From: Pseudomonas marvdashtae
Lineage (GTDB): Bacteria > Pseudomonadota > Gammaproteobacteria > Pseudomonadales > Pseudomonadaceae
DNA length: 64,000 nt
Direction of reading: 5' to 3'
Assembly (NCBI RefSeq): GCF_014268655.2
Contig: NZ_JABWQX020000001.1
Span: 1,022,001-1,086,000, forward strand
The notes under the pieces are model-generated. The model did no database searches, had not been told where the DNA came from, and saw only the letters and a program-made list of their open reading frames with translations. This document shows, in pieces, positions 29,454 to 38,412 of this stretch. Made by a program: the position numbers and the translations under genes. Each line of letters begins with the position of its first letter. Position 1 is the first letter of the stretch.

Positions 29454-30485
29454 ATGAAGTTACTGAAATCCACCCTGGCAGTCGTGACTGCAGCAGCAGT
29501 TCTCGGCGCCAGTGGGTTCGCTCAGGCGGGTGCAACCCTGGATGCCGTGCAGAAGAAAGGCTTTGTACAGTGCGGTGTGAGCGATGGTTTGCCGGGTTTC
29601 TCGGTACCTGATGCCTCCGGCAAGATCCTCGGCATCGACGCTGACTTCTGCCGCGCCGTGGCCGCCGCCGTATTTGGCGACGCCAACAAGGTGAAATTCA
29701 GCCAGTTGAACGCCAAGGAGCGCTTCACCGCGCTGCAGTCCGGCGAAATCGACATCCTGTCGCGCAACACCACCATGACCAGTTCCCGCGATGCCGGCAT
29801 GGGCTTGGTGTTCCCTGGCTTCATTACCTACTACGACGGCATCGGCTTCCTGGTAAACAACAAGCTGGGCGTCAAGAGCGCCAAGGAACTGGACGGTGCG
29901 ACCATCTGCATCCAGGCCGGTACCACCACTGAGCTGAACGTTTCCGACTACTTCCGCGGTAATGGCCTGAAGTACACCCCCATCACTTTCGACACCTCCG
30001 ATGAAAGCGCCAAGTCGCTGGAATCCGGTCGCTGCGATGTGCTGACCTCCGACAAGTCCCAGCTGTTCGCCCAGCGCAGCAAGCTGGCTTCGCCGAAGGA
30101 CTACGTAGTTCTGCCGGAAACCATTTCCAAGGAGCCACTGGGCCCAGTCGTGCGTAATGGCGATGAAGAGTGGTCGAAAATCGTGCGCTGGACTGGCTAC
30201 GCCTTGCTCAACGCGGAAGAAGCCGGCGTCACTTCGAAGAACGTCGAAGCTGAAGCCAAGTCCACCAAGAACCCGGACGTCGCTCGTATGCTCGGCGCTG
30301 ACGGCGAATACGGCAAAGACCTGAAGCTGCCGAAAGATTGGGTTGTTCAGATCGTCAAGCAAGTCGGCAACTACAGCGAAATCTTCGAGCGCAACCTCGG
30401 CAAGGGCACCCCGCTGGAAATCGATCGCGGCCTGAACGCTCTGTGGAACGCAGGCGGCATTCAATACGCACCACCAGTGCGCTGA
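29454..30485 (+). CDS. aapJ: General L-amino-acid ABC transporter, periplasmic binding protein AapJ
   Basis: 343 residues with a signal peptide (VLGASGFAQA/GA). It is a family 3 solute-binding protein, with the typical LDAVQKKGFVQCGVSDGLPGF start and GIDADFCRAVAAAVFGD. It binds a range of L-amino acids in the periplasm and delivers them to AapQ/AapM. A strong GGAGG site precedes the ATG. It is the first gene of aapJQMP, behind a sigma-54 promoter match. Confidence 0.96.
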   Translation: MKLLKSTLAVVTAAAVLGASGFAQAGATLDAVQKKGFVQCGVSDGLPGFSVPDASGKILGIDADFCRAVAAAVFGDANKVKFSQLNAKERFTALQSGEIDILSRNTTMTSSRDAGMGLVFPGFITYYDGIGFLVNNKLGVKSAKELDGATICIQAGTTTELNVSDYFRGNGLKYTPITFDTSDESAKSLESGRCDVLTSDKSQLFAQRSKLASPKDYVVLPETISKEPLGPVVRNGDEEWSKIVRWTGYALLNAEEAGVTSKNVEAEAKSTKNPDVARMLGADGEYGKDLKLPKDWVVQIVKQVGNYSEIFERNLGKGTPLEIDRGLNALWNAGGIQYAPPVR

Positions 30486-30492
30486 TGGTTCT

Positions 30493-30521
30493 ATCACCCG
30501 GTGGGCCAACCACCGGGTGAT
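30493..30521 (+). terminator. Strong perfect hairpin between aapJ and aapQ
   Basis: ATCACCCGGTGG (30493-30504) pairs perfectly with 30510-30521 around a 5-base loop. No T-run follows. Such hairpins after a binding-protein gene usually protect the upstream mRNA and lower expression of the permease genes. Confidence 0.8.
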
Positions 30522-30550
30522 GTTCTGTTCCATTCTTTGCGGGGCACTTC

Positions 30551-31732
30551 ATGCAAAATTCAATCGGCGCACCTAAGCAGAGGCTCAGCCTCAGCGATCC
30601 ACGAGTGCGTGCGTGGGTATTTCAGATCGTCACTATCGTGGCGGTTGTTTCCCTGGGCTGGTTTCTGTTCGATAACACGCAAACCAACCTTGAGCACCGG
30701 GGTATTACCTCCGGCTTCAGCTTTCTGGAGCGCAGTGCCGGTTTCGGCATCGCTCAAACCCTGATCGACTACACCGAAGCGGACAGCTATGCCCGCGTCT
30801 TCGTCATCGGGTTGCTCAACACATTGCTGGTGACGTTCATCGGCGTGATCCTGGCGACGATCCTCGGCTTCATTGTCGGCGTGGCCCGGCTGTCGAAAAA
30901 CTGGATCATCGCCAAAGTGGCGACGGTGTACGTGGAAGTCTTCCGCAACATCCCACCACTGCTGCAGATCCTGTTCTGGTACTTCGCGGTCTTCCTGACC
31001 ATGCCTGGGCCGCGCGCCGCCCACAGTTTCGCTGATACCTTCTTTGTCAGCAGCCGGGGCCTGAACATGCCCGCGGCGTTGATGGCCGAAGGGTTCTGGC
31101 CGTTCGCGGTCAGCGTGGTGCTGGCGATTGTCGCCATCGTGCTGATGACCCGCTGGGCCAACAAGCGTTTCGAAGCGACCGGTGAACCGTTCCATAAGTT
31201 CTGGGTCGGCCTGGCGCTGTTCCTGGTGATCCCGGCACTCTGCGCCGCGATCTTCGGTGCTCCTGTGCATTGGGAAATGCCGGAACTCAAGGGCTTCAAC
31301 TTCGTGGGTGGCTGGGTACTGATTCCTGAGCTGCTGGCTTTGACCCTCGCCTTGACCGTATACACCGCGGCGTTCATCGCCGAAATCGTCCGTTCGGGGA
31401 TCAAGTCGGTCAGCCATGGCCAGACCGAGGCGGCTCACTCGCTGGGCCTGCGCAACGGTCCGACCTTGCGCAAGGTGATCATCCCGCAAGCCCTGCGCGT
31501 GATCATCCCGCCGCTGACCAGCCAATACTTGAACCTGGCGAAGAACTCTTCCCTGGCGGCCGGTATCGGTTACCCGGAAATGGTTTCGCTGTTTGCCGGC
31601 ACGGTGTTGAACCAGACCGGCCAGGCCATCGAGGTGATCGCGATCACCATGAGTGTGTACCTGGCGATCAGTATCAGCATTTCCTTGCTGATGAACTGGT
31701 ACAACAAGCGCATTGCGCTGATCGAGCGGTGA
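30551..31732 (+). CDS. aapQ: General L-amino-acid ABC transporter permease AapQ
   Basis: 393 residues with about eight membrane segments. It has the HisMQ-type permease loop (EAAHSLGLRNGPTLRKVIIPQALRVIIPPL) that contacts the ATPase. An N-terminal extension and a large loop between membrane segments are typical of AapQ. It pairs with AapM to form the channel. The start follows a GGGG-type ribosome site. Confidence 0.95.
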   Translation: MQNSIGAPKQRLSLSDPRVRAWVFQIVTIVAVVSLGWFLFDNTQTNLEHRGITSGFSFLERSAGFGIAQTLIDYTEADSYARVFVIGLLNTLLVTFIGVILATILGFIVGVARLSKNWIIAKVATVYVEVFRNIPPLLQILFWYFAVFLTMPGPRAAHSFADTFFVSSRGLNMPAALMAEGFWPFAVSVVLAIVAIVLMTRWANKRFEATGEPFHKFWVGLALFLVIPALCAAIFGAPVHWEMPELKGFNFVGGWVLIPELLALTLALTVYTAAFIAEIVRSGIKSVSHGQTEAAHSLGLRNGPTLRKVIIPQALRVIIPPLTSQYLNLAKNSSLAAGIGYPEMVSLFAGTVLNQTGQAIEVIAITMSVYLAISISISLLMNWYNKRIALIER

Positions 31733-31742
31733 GGAAACGCGC

Positions 31743-32840
31743 ATGACATCCCATACTTTCAAACCTGATATGCCGCCACCGAGCAAAGTGTTCGGGCCGA
31801 TGGCATGGATGCGCGCGAACATGTTCTCCAGCTGGCTCAATACGCTGCTGACCCTGTTTGCGTTCTACCTGATCTACCTGGTGGTCCCACCGATTCTCAG
31901 CTGGGCGATTCTCGATGCCAACTGGGTCGGCACCACTCAAGCCGACTGCACCAAGGAGGGCGCCTGCTGGGTGTTCATCCAGCAGCGTTTTGGCCAGTTC
32001 ATGTACGGCTATTACCCAGCGGACCTGCGCTGGCGCGTGGACCTGACCGTGTGGCTGGCCGTGATCGGCGTGGCGCCGCTGTTCATCTCGCGCTTCCCGC
32101 GCAAGGCGATCTACGGCCTGAGTTTCCTGGTGCTGTATCCGATCATCGCCTGGTGCCTGCTGCACGGCGGCGTGTTCGGCCTGGCCACCGTGGCGACCAG
32201 CCAATGGGGCGGCCTGATGCTGACCCTGGTGATTGCCACCGTTGGTATCGCCGGCGCCTTGCCGCTGGGCATCGTCCTGGCCCTGGGCCGGCGCTCGAAC
32301 ATGCCGGCGATCCGCGTGGTCTGCGTGACCTTCATCGAGTTCTGGCGCGGTGTGCCGTTGATCACGGTGCTGTTCATGTCGTCGGTGATGCTGCCGTTGT
32401 TCCTGCCTGAAGGCATGAACTTCGACAAGCTGCTGCGGGCACTGATCGGCGTGATCCTGTTCCAGTCGGCCTATGTGGCCGAAGTGGTGCGTGGCGGTCT
32501 GCAAGCGATTCCGAAGGGGCAATACGAAGCGGCCGCGGCGATGGGCCTGGGCTACTGGCGCAGCATGGGCCTGGTGATCCTTCCGCAGGCGCTGAAGATG
32601 GTGATCCCGGGGATCGTCAACACCTTTATTGCGCTGTTCAAGGACACCAGCCTGGTGATCATCATCGGCCTGTTCGACCTGCTCAACAGCGTGAAACAAG
32701 CTGCCGCCGACCCGAAATGGCTGGGCATGGCCACTGAAGGCTATGTGTTTGCCGCCCTGGTGTTCTGGATTTTCTGTTTTGGTATGTCCCGCTATTCCAT
32801 GCATTTGGAACGCAAGCTGGACACTGGCCACAAGCGTTAG
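31743..32840 (+). CDS. aapM: General L-amino-acid ABC transporter permease AapM
   Basis: 365 residues and several membrane segments. The coupling loop EAAAAMGLGYWRSMGLVILPQAL is present. It lies ten bases after aapQ with a GAGG ribosome site. It forms a heterodimeric permease with AapQ in the inner membrane. Confidence 0.95.
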   Translation: MTSHTFKPDMPPPSKVFGPMAWMRANMFSSWLNTLLTLFAFYLIYLVVPPILSWAILDANWVGTTQADCTKEGACWVFIQQRFGQFMYGYYPADLRWRVDLTVWLAVIGVAPLFISRFPRKAIYGLSFLVLYPIIAWCLLHGGVFGLATVATSQWGGLMLTLVIATVGIAGALPLGIVLALGRRSNMPAIRVVCVTFIEFWRGVPLITVLFMSSVMLPLFLPEGMNFDKLLRALIGVILFQSAYVAEVVRGGLQAIPKGQYEAAAAMGLGYWRSMGLVILPQALKMVIPGIVNTFIALFKDTSLVIIIGLFDLLNSVKQAAADPKWLGMATEGYVFAALVFWIFCFGMSRYSMHLERKLDTGHKR

Positions 32841-32850
32841 GAGTTGACTC

Positions 32851-33615
32851 ATGAGTGAAGCGATCAAACAGCCTGTGAGCCCTGAAGGCATTATTCAGAT
32901 GCAGGGCGTGAACAAGTGGTACGGCCAGTTCCACGTGTTGAAAGACATCAACCTGAACGTCAAGCAGGGCGAGCGTATCGTCCTGTGCGGCCCGTCGGGT
33001 TCCGGCAAGTCGACGACCATCCGCTGCCTCAACCGTCTGGAAGAACACCAGCAGGGCCGCATCGTGGTCGACGGCGTGGAACTGACCAACGACCTCAAGC
33101 AGATCGAAGCGATCCGTCGTGAAGTCGGCATGGTGTTCCAGCACTTCAACCTGTTCCCGCACCTGACCATCCTGCAGAACTGCACCCTGGCGCCGATGTG
33201 GGTGCGCAAGATGCCCAAGCGCAAGGCCGAGGAAATCGCCATGCATTACCTGGAGCGCGTACGCATTCCAGAGCAGGCGCACAAGTACCCGGGCCAGCTC
33301 TCCGGCGGTCAGCAACAGCGCGTGGCCATCGCCCGTGCCCTGTGCATGAAGCCGAAAATCATGCTGTTCGACGAACCGACTTCGGCACTCGACCCCGAGA
33401 TGGTGAAAGAGGTGCTGGACACCATGATCGGCCTGGCCGAAGACGGCATGACCATGCTCTGCGTGACCCACGAAATGGGCTTCGCTCGCACCGTGGCCAA
33501 CCGCGTGATCTTCATGGACAAAGGTGAAATCGTCGAACAGGCCGCGCCGAACGACTTCTTCGACAACCCGCAGAATGATCGCACCAAGTTGTTCCTGAGC
33601 CAGATCTTGCATTGA
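32851..33615 (+). CDS. aapP: General L-amino-acid ABC transporter ATPase AapP
   Basis: 254 residues, full length. Walker [10 protein letters not shown] (~residues 48-56), signature LSGGQQQR, Walker [13 protein letters not shown] and the H-loop [10 protein letters not shown] are all intact. It powers uptake by AapJQM from the cytoplasmic side. AGGAG precedes the ATG, ten bases after aapM. A terminator closes the operon. Confidence 0.97.
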   Translation: MSEAIKQPVSPEGIIQMQGVNKWYGQFHVLKDINLNVKQGERIVLCGPSGSGKSTTIRCLNRLEEHQQGRIVVDGVELTNDLKQIEAIRREVGMVFQHFNLFPHLTILQNCTLAPMWVRKMPKRKAEEIAMHYLERVRIPEQAHKYPGQLSGGQQQRVAIARALCMKPKIMLFDEPTSALDPEMVKEVLDTMIGLAEDGMTMLCVTHEMGFARTVANRVIFMDKGEIVEQAAPNDFFDNPQNDRTKLFLSQILH

Positions 33616-33637
33616 TCCAGTCTTAGGCAGTGAAAAT

Positions 33638-33667
33638 AGACCCGGACTTGTCCGGGTTTGTTTTTTC
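33638..33667 (+). terminator. Rho-independent terminator of the aap operon
   Basis: ACCCGGA (33640-33646) pairs with TCCGGGT (33651-33657), followed by TTGTTTTTT. Confidence 0.9.
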
Positions 33668-33673
33668 TGGGAG

Positions 33674-34162
33674 TCAGGGTGTCAGGACGATTTCCTGCTC
33701 CGGATGGCAGATAGCTAACAACTGCTTCAAATCGGTGCCCTCGCTCAGTGCGCGTACCTCAGCCATCAAATGTGGATGACGATCAAGCAGACGCATCAGC
33801 ATGAACAGTGGTTGCGGTGGGGCGATTTCGCCCCGCTCGTAACGGGAAAAGGCGTTGTGTCCGCCGCCAGACAGCAGCTTCACCGCGTCTTTCTGCGTGA
33901 GCTGCAGTTTGCGGCGGATGCGTTTCATCTCTGTCCCTATCGCCTGGGCGTAATCTTCGAGCAACTGATCGCTCACGCGGGAATAACGTTCCGCGCTGTC
34001 GGTGTCGTGATCAAATTCGATCTCACCACAGCTCCTGCACTCCCATCCAGCGATGTCGTGCACCTGCCGTGCTACCTGCTTGTAGTCGATGGTAAAGCTG
34101 CGGCCCTCAAAGTGTTGCATTGCGTCTTGGGTACCGCAGTTGACACATTGCTGCGTTTTCAT
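33674..34162 (-). CDS. mqsA: MqsA-family antitoxin (zinc domain plus XRE helix-turn-helix)
   Basis: 162 residues. The N-terminal zinc-binding part has CVNCGTQD and CRSCGE (two CxxC pairs). The C-terminal helix-turn-helix has RRKLQLTQKDAVKLLSGGGHNAFSRYERG, matching E. coli MqsA closely. The antitoxin binds MqsR and represses the operon. It is longer than E. coli MqsA (131 residues) at the C-terminus. It overlaps mqsR by four bases and has an AAGGAG site. Confidence 0.92.
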   Translation of the reverse strand: MKTQQCVNCGTQDAMQHFEGRSFTIDYKQVARQVHDIAGWECRSCGEIEFDHDTDSAERYSRVSDQLLEDYAQAIGTEMKRIRRKLQLTQKDAVKLLSGGGHNAFSRYERGEIAPPQPLFMLMRLLDRHPHLMAEVRALSEGTDLKQLLAICHPEQEIVLTP

Positions 34163-34470
34163 TGGTCTTTCTCCTTGAAGGAGACTACCGGATGGCCACC
34201 GCCAGGGCGGTAGGTCACCTTGATGTAAATCTCCCGATCCTGAAATGCTGTGTGATAAACGTCCTGCCAGACTCGATGATCGGCATAGGTCGTCATCGAC
34301 TTGTGCAACATCCTGTACTCCAGCGAGGCAATGATTCGCAGCATCCTTGCAGTGCTTAACGACATTCTTCGACCGCCTTCCTGAGCGCTCAGTGTGAATG
34401 CCTTGCTCCCCAGCCTGAGTACTTTTGCCTTGACCACTGCCAGGTCGTAGTGGGGTGTGCTCTTTTCCAT
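34159..34470 (-). CDS. mqsR: MqsR-family mRNA interferase toxin
   Basis: 103 residues. The start MEKSTPHYDL, KSMTTYADHRVWQDVY and the end HPVVSFKEK match E. coli MqsR (98 residues). MqsR is a RelE-like ribonuclease that cuts mRNA, mainly at GCU in E. coli. The toxin gene comes first in the operon, as in E. coli and unlike most type II systems. A palindrome 23 bases upstream is the likely operator. Confidence 0.92.
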   Translation of the reverse strand: MEKSTPHYDLAVVKAKVLRLGSKAFTLSAQEGGRRMSLSTARMLRIIASLEYRMLHKSMTTYADHRVWQDVYHTAFQDREIYIKVTYRPGGGHPVVSFKEKDQ

Positions 34471-34492
34471 AGAACTGTTTGCCCTGTTCTTG

Positions 34493-34515
34493 AAATTACC
34501 CTTAAAGGGTAATTT
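34493..34515. promoter_or_regulatory. Palindromic operator candidate for mqsRA
   Basis: Arms AAATTACCCTT (34493-34503) and its exact reverse complement (34505-34515) are separated by one A. It is placed just upstream of mqsR. MqsA of E. coli binds AACCT..AGGTT palindromes; this one differs in sequence but not in design. Confidence 0.65.
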
Positions 34516-34818
34516 TTACCAATCGAAAATTTCACTCCTTTTCCCTCCCATTGACCTTAGGTGGTTGCCGTCCTACAAGAAGCTGACTAACCTGTCAGAA
34601 AATTCGACCCATGCTGCCAGCCCCTGCGCTCAGCGAACGTTAACGCTACTTCTCCTGCGTCATCGGCGCAGTTGCGCCAGAGCCTCAAACTTGTCCTCGC
34701 CATCACCCTGTATTCGATCTGCACATCGAATCCTCGACGCTGTGGAACGACAGGTTCGGCAATGAGCCAAGGTCCTTTGCCGCCAGTTGATCAATGAACC
34801 CTGAACCCAGAGCTTTCC
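34516..34818. other. Gap between mqsRA operator and MFS gene
   Basis: 303 bases, divergent promoters expected. Beyond the operator palindrome at its edge I see no further repeat, RNA or gene I can support. Confidence 0.4.
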
Positions 34819-36123
34819 ATGTACCGCGATCCGCTTGACCTCACCCCTGCGACGCCGAACAAGCGCGCCGCCGAACTCGAAGAATTGTTGATCGACGCCG
34901 AAGCCGACGATGAGCAAACCCAGCAGCGCCATCCGTTGGTGCGCCGGCCCTGGCTGCTGTTGCTTGGGTTGATCCTGGTGGCACTGAACCTGCGTCCGGC
35001 GCTGTCGAGCATGGCGCCGTTGCTCAGCGAGGTTTCAAAAAGCCTCGGTCTGTCGGCGGCCCAGGCCGGTCTGCTGACGACGCTGCCGGTGCTTTGCCTG
35101 GGGCTGTTTGCGCCGTTGGCGCCGGTGCTGGCTCGGCGCTTCGGTGCCGAGCGCGTGGTGCTGGGGATCTTGCTGACGTTGGCCGGGGGGATCGTGCTGC
35201 GCAGTTCATTCGGCCAGTTCGGGCTGTTCGCCGGCAGCGTCCTGGCCGGTGCGAGCATCGGCGTGATCGGCGTGCTGTTGCCGGGCATCGTCAAGCGCGA
35301 CTTCGCCAAACAGGCCGGCGCCATGACCGGTGTCTACACCATGGCGCTGTGCCTGGGCGCCGCGATGGCGGCCGGTTCGACGGTGCCTTTGAGCGAGCGC
35401 TTGGGCGACAGCTGGTCGCTGGGCCTGGGTTTCTGGATGATTCCGGCGCTGGCGGCGGCGGTGTTCTGGCTGCCACAAGTGGGACAGAAGCACGGCGCGC
35501 ACCAGGCGGCTTATCGGGTTCGCGGTTTGCTGCGTGATCCACTGGCCTGGCAGGTAACGCTGTATATGGGGCTGCAGTCTTCCCTGGCCTACATCGTATT
35601 TGGCTGGTTGCCCTCGATTCTCATCGGCCGTGGACTGACGCCGACCCAGGCCGGCCTGGTGCTGTCCGGTTCCGTGCTCGTGCAGTTGATCAGCTCCCTG
35701 GCGGCGCCGTGGCTGGCCACGCGTGGCAAGGATCAACGGCTGGCCATTGTCATCGTCATGGTCATGGCCCTGGGCGGCCTGTTCGGTTGCCTCTATGCGC
35801 CCCTTGACGGTCTGTGGGGCTGGGCAATCCTGCTGGGGTTGGGTCAGGGTGCGACGTTCAGCCTGGCGCTCACGCTGATCGTGTTGCGTTCGCGGGATGC
35901 ACATGTGGCGGCGAACCTTTCCAGCATGGCCCAGGGCTTCGGCTACACGCTGGCGTCACTGGGGCCGTTCGCGGTGGGCGTGGTCCACGACTGGACCGGC
36001 GGCTGGAATGCTCTGGGTTGGATCTTCGGCCTGATTGGCCTGGGAGCGATCATTGCCGGCGTCGGTGCCGGACGGGCATTGTACGTGGGCGTCGTCAGCG
36101 AAAGGGTCGACGATCTTCACTGA
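34819..36123 (+). CDS. CynX/NimT-family MFS transporter
   Basis: 434 residues: about 45 charged N-terminal residues, then twelve predicted membrane segments. LALNLRPALSSMAPLL and SLGLSAAQAGLLTTLPVLCLGLFAPLAPVLARRFGAE are typical of the CynX/NimT group. These exporters are linked to cyanate or 2-nitroimidazole, but most are uncharacterised, so the substrate is unknown. The ribosome site is weak, so the start is uncertain. Confidence 0.88.
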   Translation: MYRDPLDLTPATPNKRAAELEELLIDAEADDEQTQQRHPLVRRPWLLLLGLILVALNLRPALSSMAPLLSEVSKSLGLSAAQAGLLTTLPVLCLGLFAPLAPVLARRFGAERVVLGILLTLAGGIVLRSSFGQFGLFAGSVLAGASIGVIGVLLPGIVKRDFAKQAGAMTGVYTMALCLGAAMAAGSTVPLSERLGDSWSLGLGFWMIPALAAAVFWLPQVGQKHGAHQAAYRVRGLLRDPLAWQVTLYMGLQSSLAYIVFGWLPSILIGRGLTPTQAGLVLSGSVLVQLISSLAAPWLATRGKDQRLAIVIVMVMALGGLFGCLYAPLDGLWGWAILLGLGQGATFSLALTLIVLRSRDAHVAANLSSMAQGFGYTLASLGPFAVGVVHDWTGGWNALGWIFGLIGLGAIIAGVGAGRALYVGVVSERVDDLH

Positions 36124-36208
36124 TGTCATTTCCATGGCGAATGACGATAGTCTTCCTCGCGCAGGCAGATTATCGTGCCGGTTACTGAAATCTTTTCGGA
36201 GCCCTTCC

Positions 36209-36679
36209 ATGAGTGACACCCACAACGCCCTGGTGACCCGCTTCTATGAGGCGTTCCAGCGCCTGGACGCCGAAGCCATGAGCGCCTGCTACACCGACGA
36301 CGTGGTGTTCAGCGATCCAGCGTTCGGCGAACTGCGCGGGCGTGATGCCGGTGACATGTGGCGCATGTTGACGACCCGGGCCAAGGATTTTTCCCTGACC
36401 TTCGATAACGTGCGCAGCGATGAGCGTACCGGTGGTGCGCACTGGGTGGCGACGTACCTGTTCAGTCAGACCGGCAATACCGTCGTCAACGATATCCAGG
36501 CGCGTTTCGTGTTTCGCGACGGCAAGATTTGCGAGCATCACGACAGTTTCGATTTGTGGCGCTGGTCCCGCCAGGCGTTGGGTACCAAGGGCCTGCTGCT
36601 GGGCTGGACGCCGCTGGTGCGCAACGCCGTCAGGGCCCAGGCGCTCAAGGGGCTGCGGGCATTCCAGGCCAGTCGCTGA
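36209..36679 (+). CDS. NTF2-like (SnoaL-type) protein
   Basis: 156 residues. The pattern ALVTRFYEAFQRLDAEAMSACYTDDVVFSDPAFG, with RFVFRDGKICEHHDSFDLWRW, is that of the NTF2-like cone fold used by many small binding proteins and isomerases. It is cytoplasmic with no signal. GGAG lies about eight bases before the ATG. Function is not known. Confidence 0.85.
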   Translation: MSDTHNALVTRFYEAFQRLDAEAMSACYTDDVVFSDPAFGELRGRDAGDMWRMLTTRAKDFSLTFDNVRSDERTGGAHWVATYLFSQTGNTVVNDIQARFVFRDGKICEHHDSFDLWRWSRQALGTKGLLLGWTPLVRNAVRAQALKGLRAFQASR

Positions 36680-36718
36680 TAAGATCGCGGCTTGTTCTGT
36701 GCATCTGTTGAATATCTT

Positions 36719-37042
36719 GTGACGACCGCCGACCTTTCTCCCGATCTGCCTGCACAAGCCCCCGTCGAAGCGGACAAGCCCTGGTTCGTCTACCTTGTGC
36801 GGGCTGCCAATGGCTCGCTGTACTGCGGCATCAGCGATGACCCGGCGCGGCGCTTCGCCAAGCATCAAAGCGGCAAGGGCGCGCGCTTCTTCCTGTCCAG
36901 CCCGGCAGTGGCCCTGGTGTATACCGAGGCCTGTCGCGACAAGGGCGAGGCCCTGCGCCAGGAGCGGCTGATCAAAAAGCTCAGGAAAAGCGCCAAGGAG
37001 TGCCTGGTGGCCAGTGCGCTGGCGCTTCATCAGCCGGGCTGA
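36719..37042 (+). CDS. GIY-YIG domain protein (UPF0213/YhbQ type)
   Basis: 107 residues from a GTG start. [35 protein letters not shown] is the GIY-YIG core; here VYL and YCG carry the two half motifs, and the Arg and His follow. Such proteins are small predicted nucleases; E. coli YhbQ is linked to DNA damage. No ribosome site is obvious, and a TTG at 36692 is an alternative start. Confidence 0.82.
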   Translation: MTTADLSPDLPAQAPVEADKPWFVYLVRAANGSLYCGISDDPARRFAKHQSGKGARFFLSSPAVALVYTEACRDKGEALRQERLIKKLRKSAKECLVASALALHQPG

Positions 37043-37121
37043 TAGGCCTTTATCAGGCCGGTAGGCTGTCCCGGCGAGGCGCGCTAAGCTGCAAGACTTC
37101 ATTCCTGCAGTGGCGAATCCC

Positions 37122-38060
37122 ATGTCAGAGCTGATTCTTCATCATTACCCGACGTCTCCTTTCGCGGAAAAAGCCCGACTGTTGCTGGGTTTCAAGGGCT
37201 TGTCCTGGCGTTCGGTGAGCATCCCGCCAATGATGCCCAAGCCTGACCTGACGGCGCTGACGGGCGGTTATCGCAAGACCCCGGTATTGCAGATTGGCGC
37301 GGACATCTATTGCGATACGTCGCTGATGGCCCGCCGGCTGGAGCAGGAAAAAGCCTCGCCGGCACTGTTTCCCGAAGGTCGGGAAATGATCGCCGCGTCC
37401 TTTGCCGCCTGGGCCGATTCAGTGGTGTTCCAGCACGCGGTGAGCCTGGTGTTCCAGCCTGAATCGGTGGCGGTGCGTTTCGCCAAGCTATCGCCCGAAG
37501 CGATCAAGGCGTTCATCAGCGACCGCGCCGGGCTGTTCAGCGGCGGCACGACCACGCGCTTGGCTACCGAGCAGGCCAAGCACCAATGGCCGACGATCAT
37601 GGCTCGACTCGAACAGCAGCTGTTGCGCGAAGAGGGCGACTTCCTGTTGGGTGATCCGTCGATTGCCGACTTTGCCATGGCTCATCCACTGTGGTTTCTC
37701 AAGGGCACGCCAGTCACTTCACCGTTGGTGGATGAGTACCCAGCAGTATCGTCGTGGCTCGCGCGGGTATTGGGTTTTGGCCATGGCGCGTCGAGCCAGA
37801 TGAGTTCCGAAGAAGCCTTGGAGGTTGCCCGCAACGCTACGCCGGCAGCGCTGCCGGACGAGTCATTCAACGAACCGAATGGGTTCACGGCAGGGCAACA
37901 GGTGACCATTGCGGCGACGGACTATGGTGTCGATCCGGTGGCCGGGGAGTTGGTGTTTGCCGGTAGCGAGGAATTGATTCTGCGTCGCGAAGATGAGCGT
38001 GGCGGGGTGGTGCATGTGCACTTTCCAAGGATAGGTTTCAAATTTCTTGCGAAAGCGTGA
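37122..38060 (+). CDS. Glutathione S-transferase family protein with C-terminal extension
   Basis: 312 residues. The N-terminal thioredoxin-like domain (LILHHYPTSPFAEKARLLLGFKGL, KTPVLQIGADIYCDTSLMARRLE) is followed by an all-helical domain. About 90 C-terminal residues form a beta-rich extension (FTAGQQVTIAATDYGVDPVAGELVFAG). The family is known in Pseudomonas; the substrate is unknown. The ATG at 37122 is preferred to the GTG at 37110. Confidence 0.85.
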   Translation: MSELILHHYPTSPFAEKARLLLGFKGLSWRSVSIPPMMPKPDLTALTGGYRKTPVLQIGADIYCDTSLMARRLEQEKASPALFPEGREMIAASFAAWADSVVFQHAVSLVFQPESVAVRFAKLSPEAIKAFISDRAGLFSGGTTTRLATEQAKHQWPTIMARLEQQLLREEGDFLLGDPSIADFAMAHPLWFLKGTPVTSPLVDEYPAVSSWLARVLGFGHGASSQMSSEEALEVARNATPAALPDESFNEPNGFTAGQQVTIAATDYGVDPVAGELVFAGSEELILRREDERGGVVHVHFPRIGFKFLAKA

Positions 38061-38121
38061 AGGTTGGTTAGATTACGAGGGGTTGCCCTTGTTTCTAAGG
38101 GCAACGCTGGATATTTATTGT

Positions 38122-38412
38122 TCAAAGATAGAACATGAAGTCTTTGGCATACCCAGATGAGTCCTTAGGAGTCCTGCAAATGCCTCCGATCACTAACACC
38201 GCGCCAGAATTTTGGTGGCTTGCCTGAGTGAGATCTAAGGAAGTGGAAAAATTTCCACCTGCATCGCAAATAGCGGTTCCCAGAGTGGCGTCGGTGTTGG
38301 TTTCCCAAATGGTTACTGAACTGTTTGGGTGAGCCGTACCAGTGACGACGTAAGGAGGGTTTCCGCTACTATCTAGTGCGGCGCTAATAAAGACGGGGGC
38401 TTGAAGAGTCAT
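38122..38412 (-). CDS. Small orphan protein with a bacterial Ig-like domain
   Basis: 96 residues. PPYVVTGTAHPNSSVTIWETNTDATLGTAICDAGGNFSTSLDL follows the pattern of bacterial Ig-like domains that usually repeat in large adhesins. Here the domain stands alone, with no signal peptide and no other domains. GGAGAAAAC precedes the ATG, so the gene is probably real. Codon use is AT-richer than its neighbours and the surroundings (38061-38776) are AT-richer, which hints at transfer. The function is unknown. Confidence 0.65.
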   Translation of the reverse strand: MTLQAPVFISAALDSSGNPPYVVTGTAHPNSSVTIWETNTDATLGTAICDAGGNFSTSLDLTQASHQNSGAVLVIGGICRTPKDSSGYAKDFMFYL

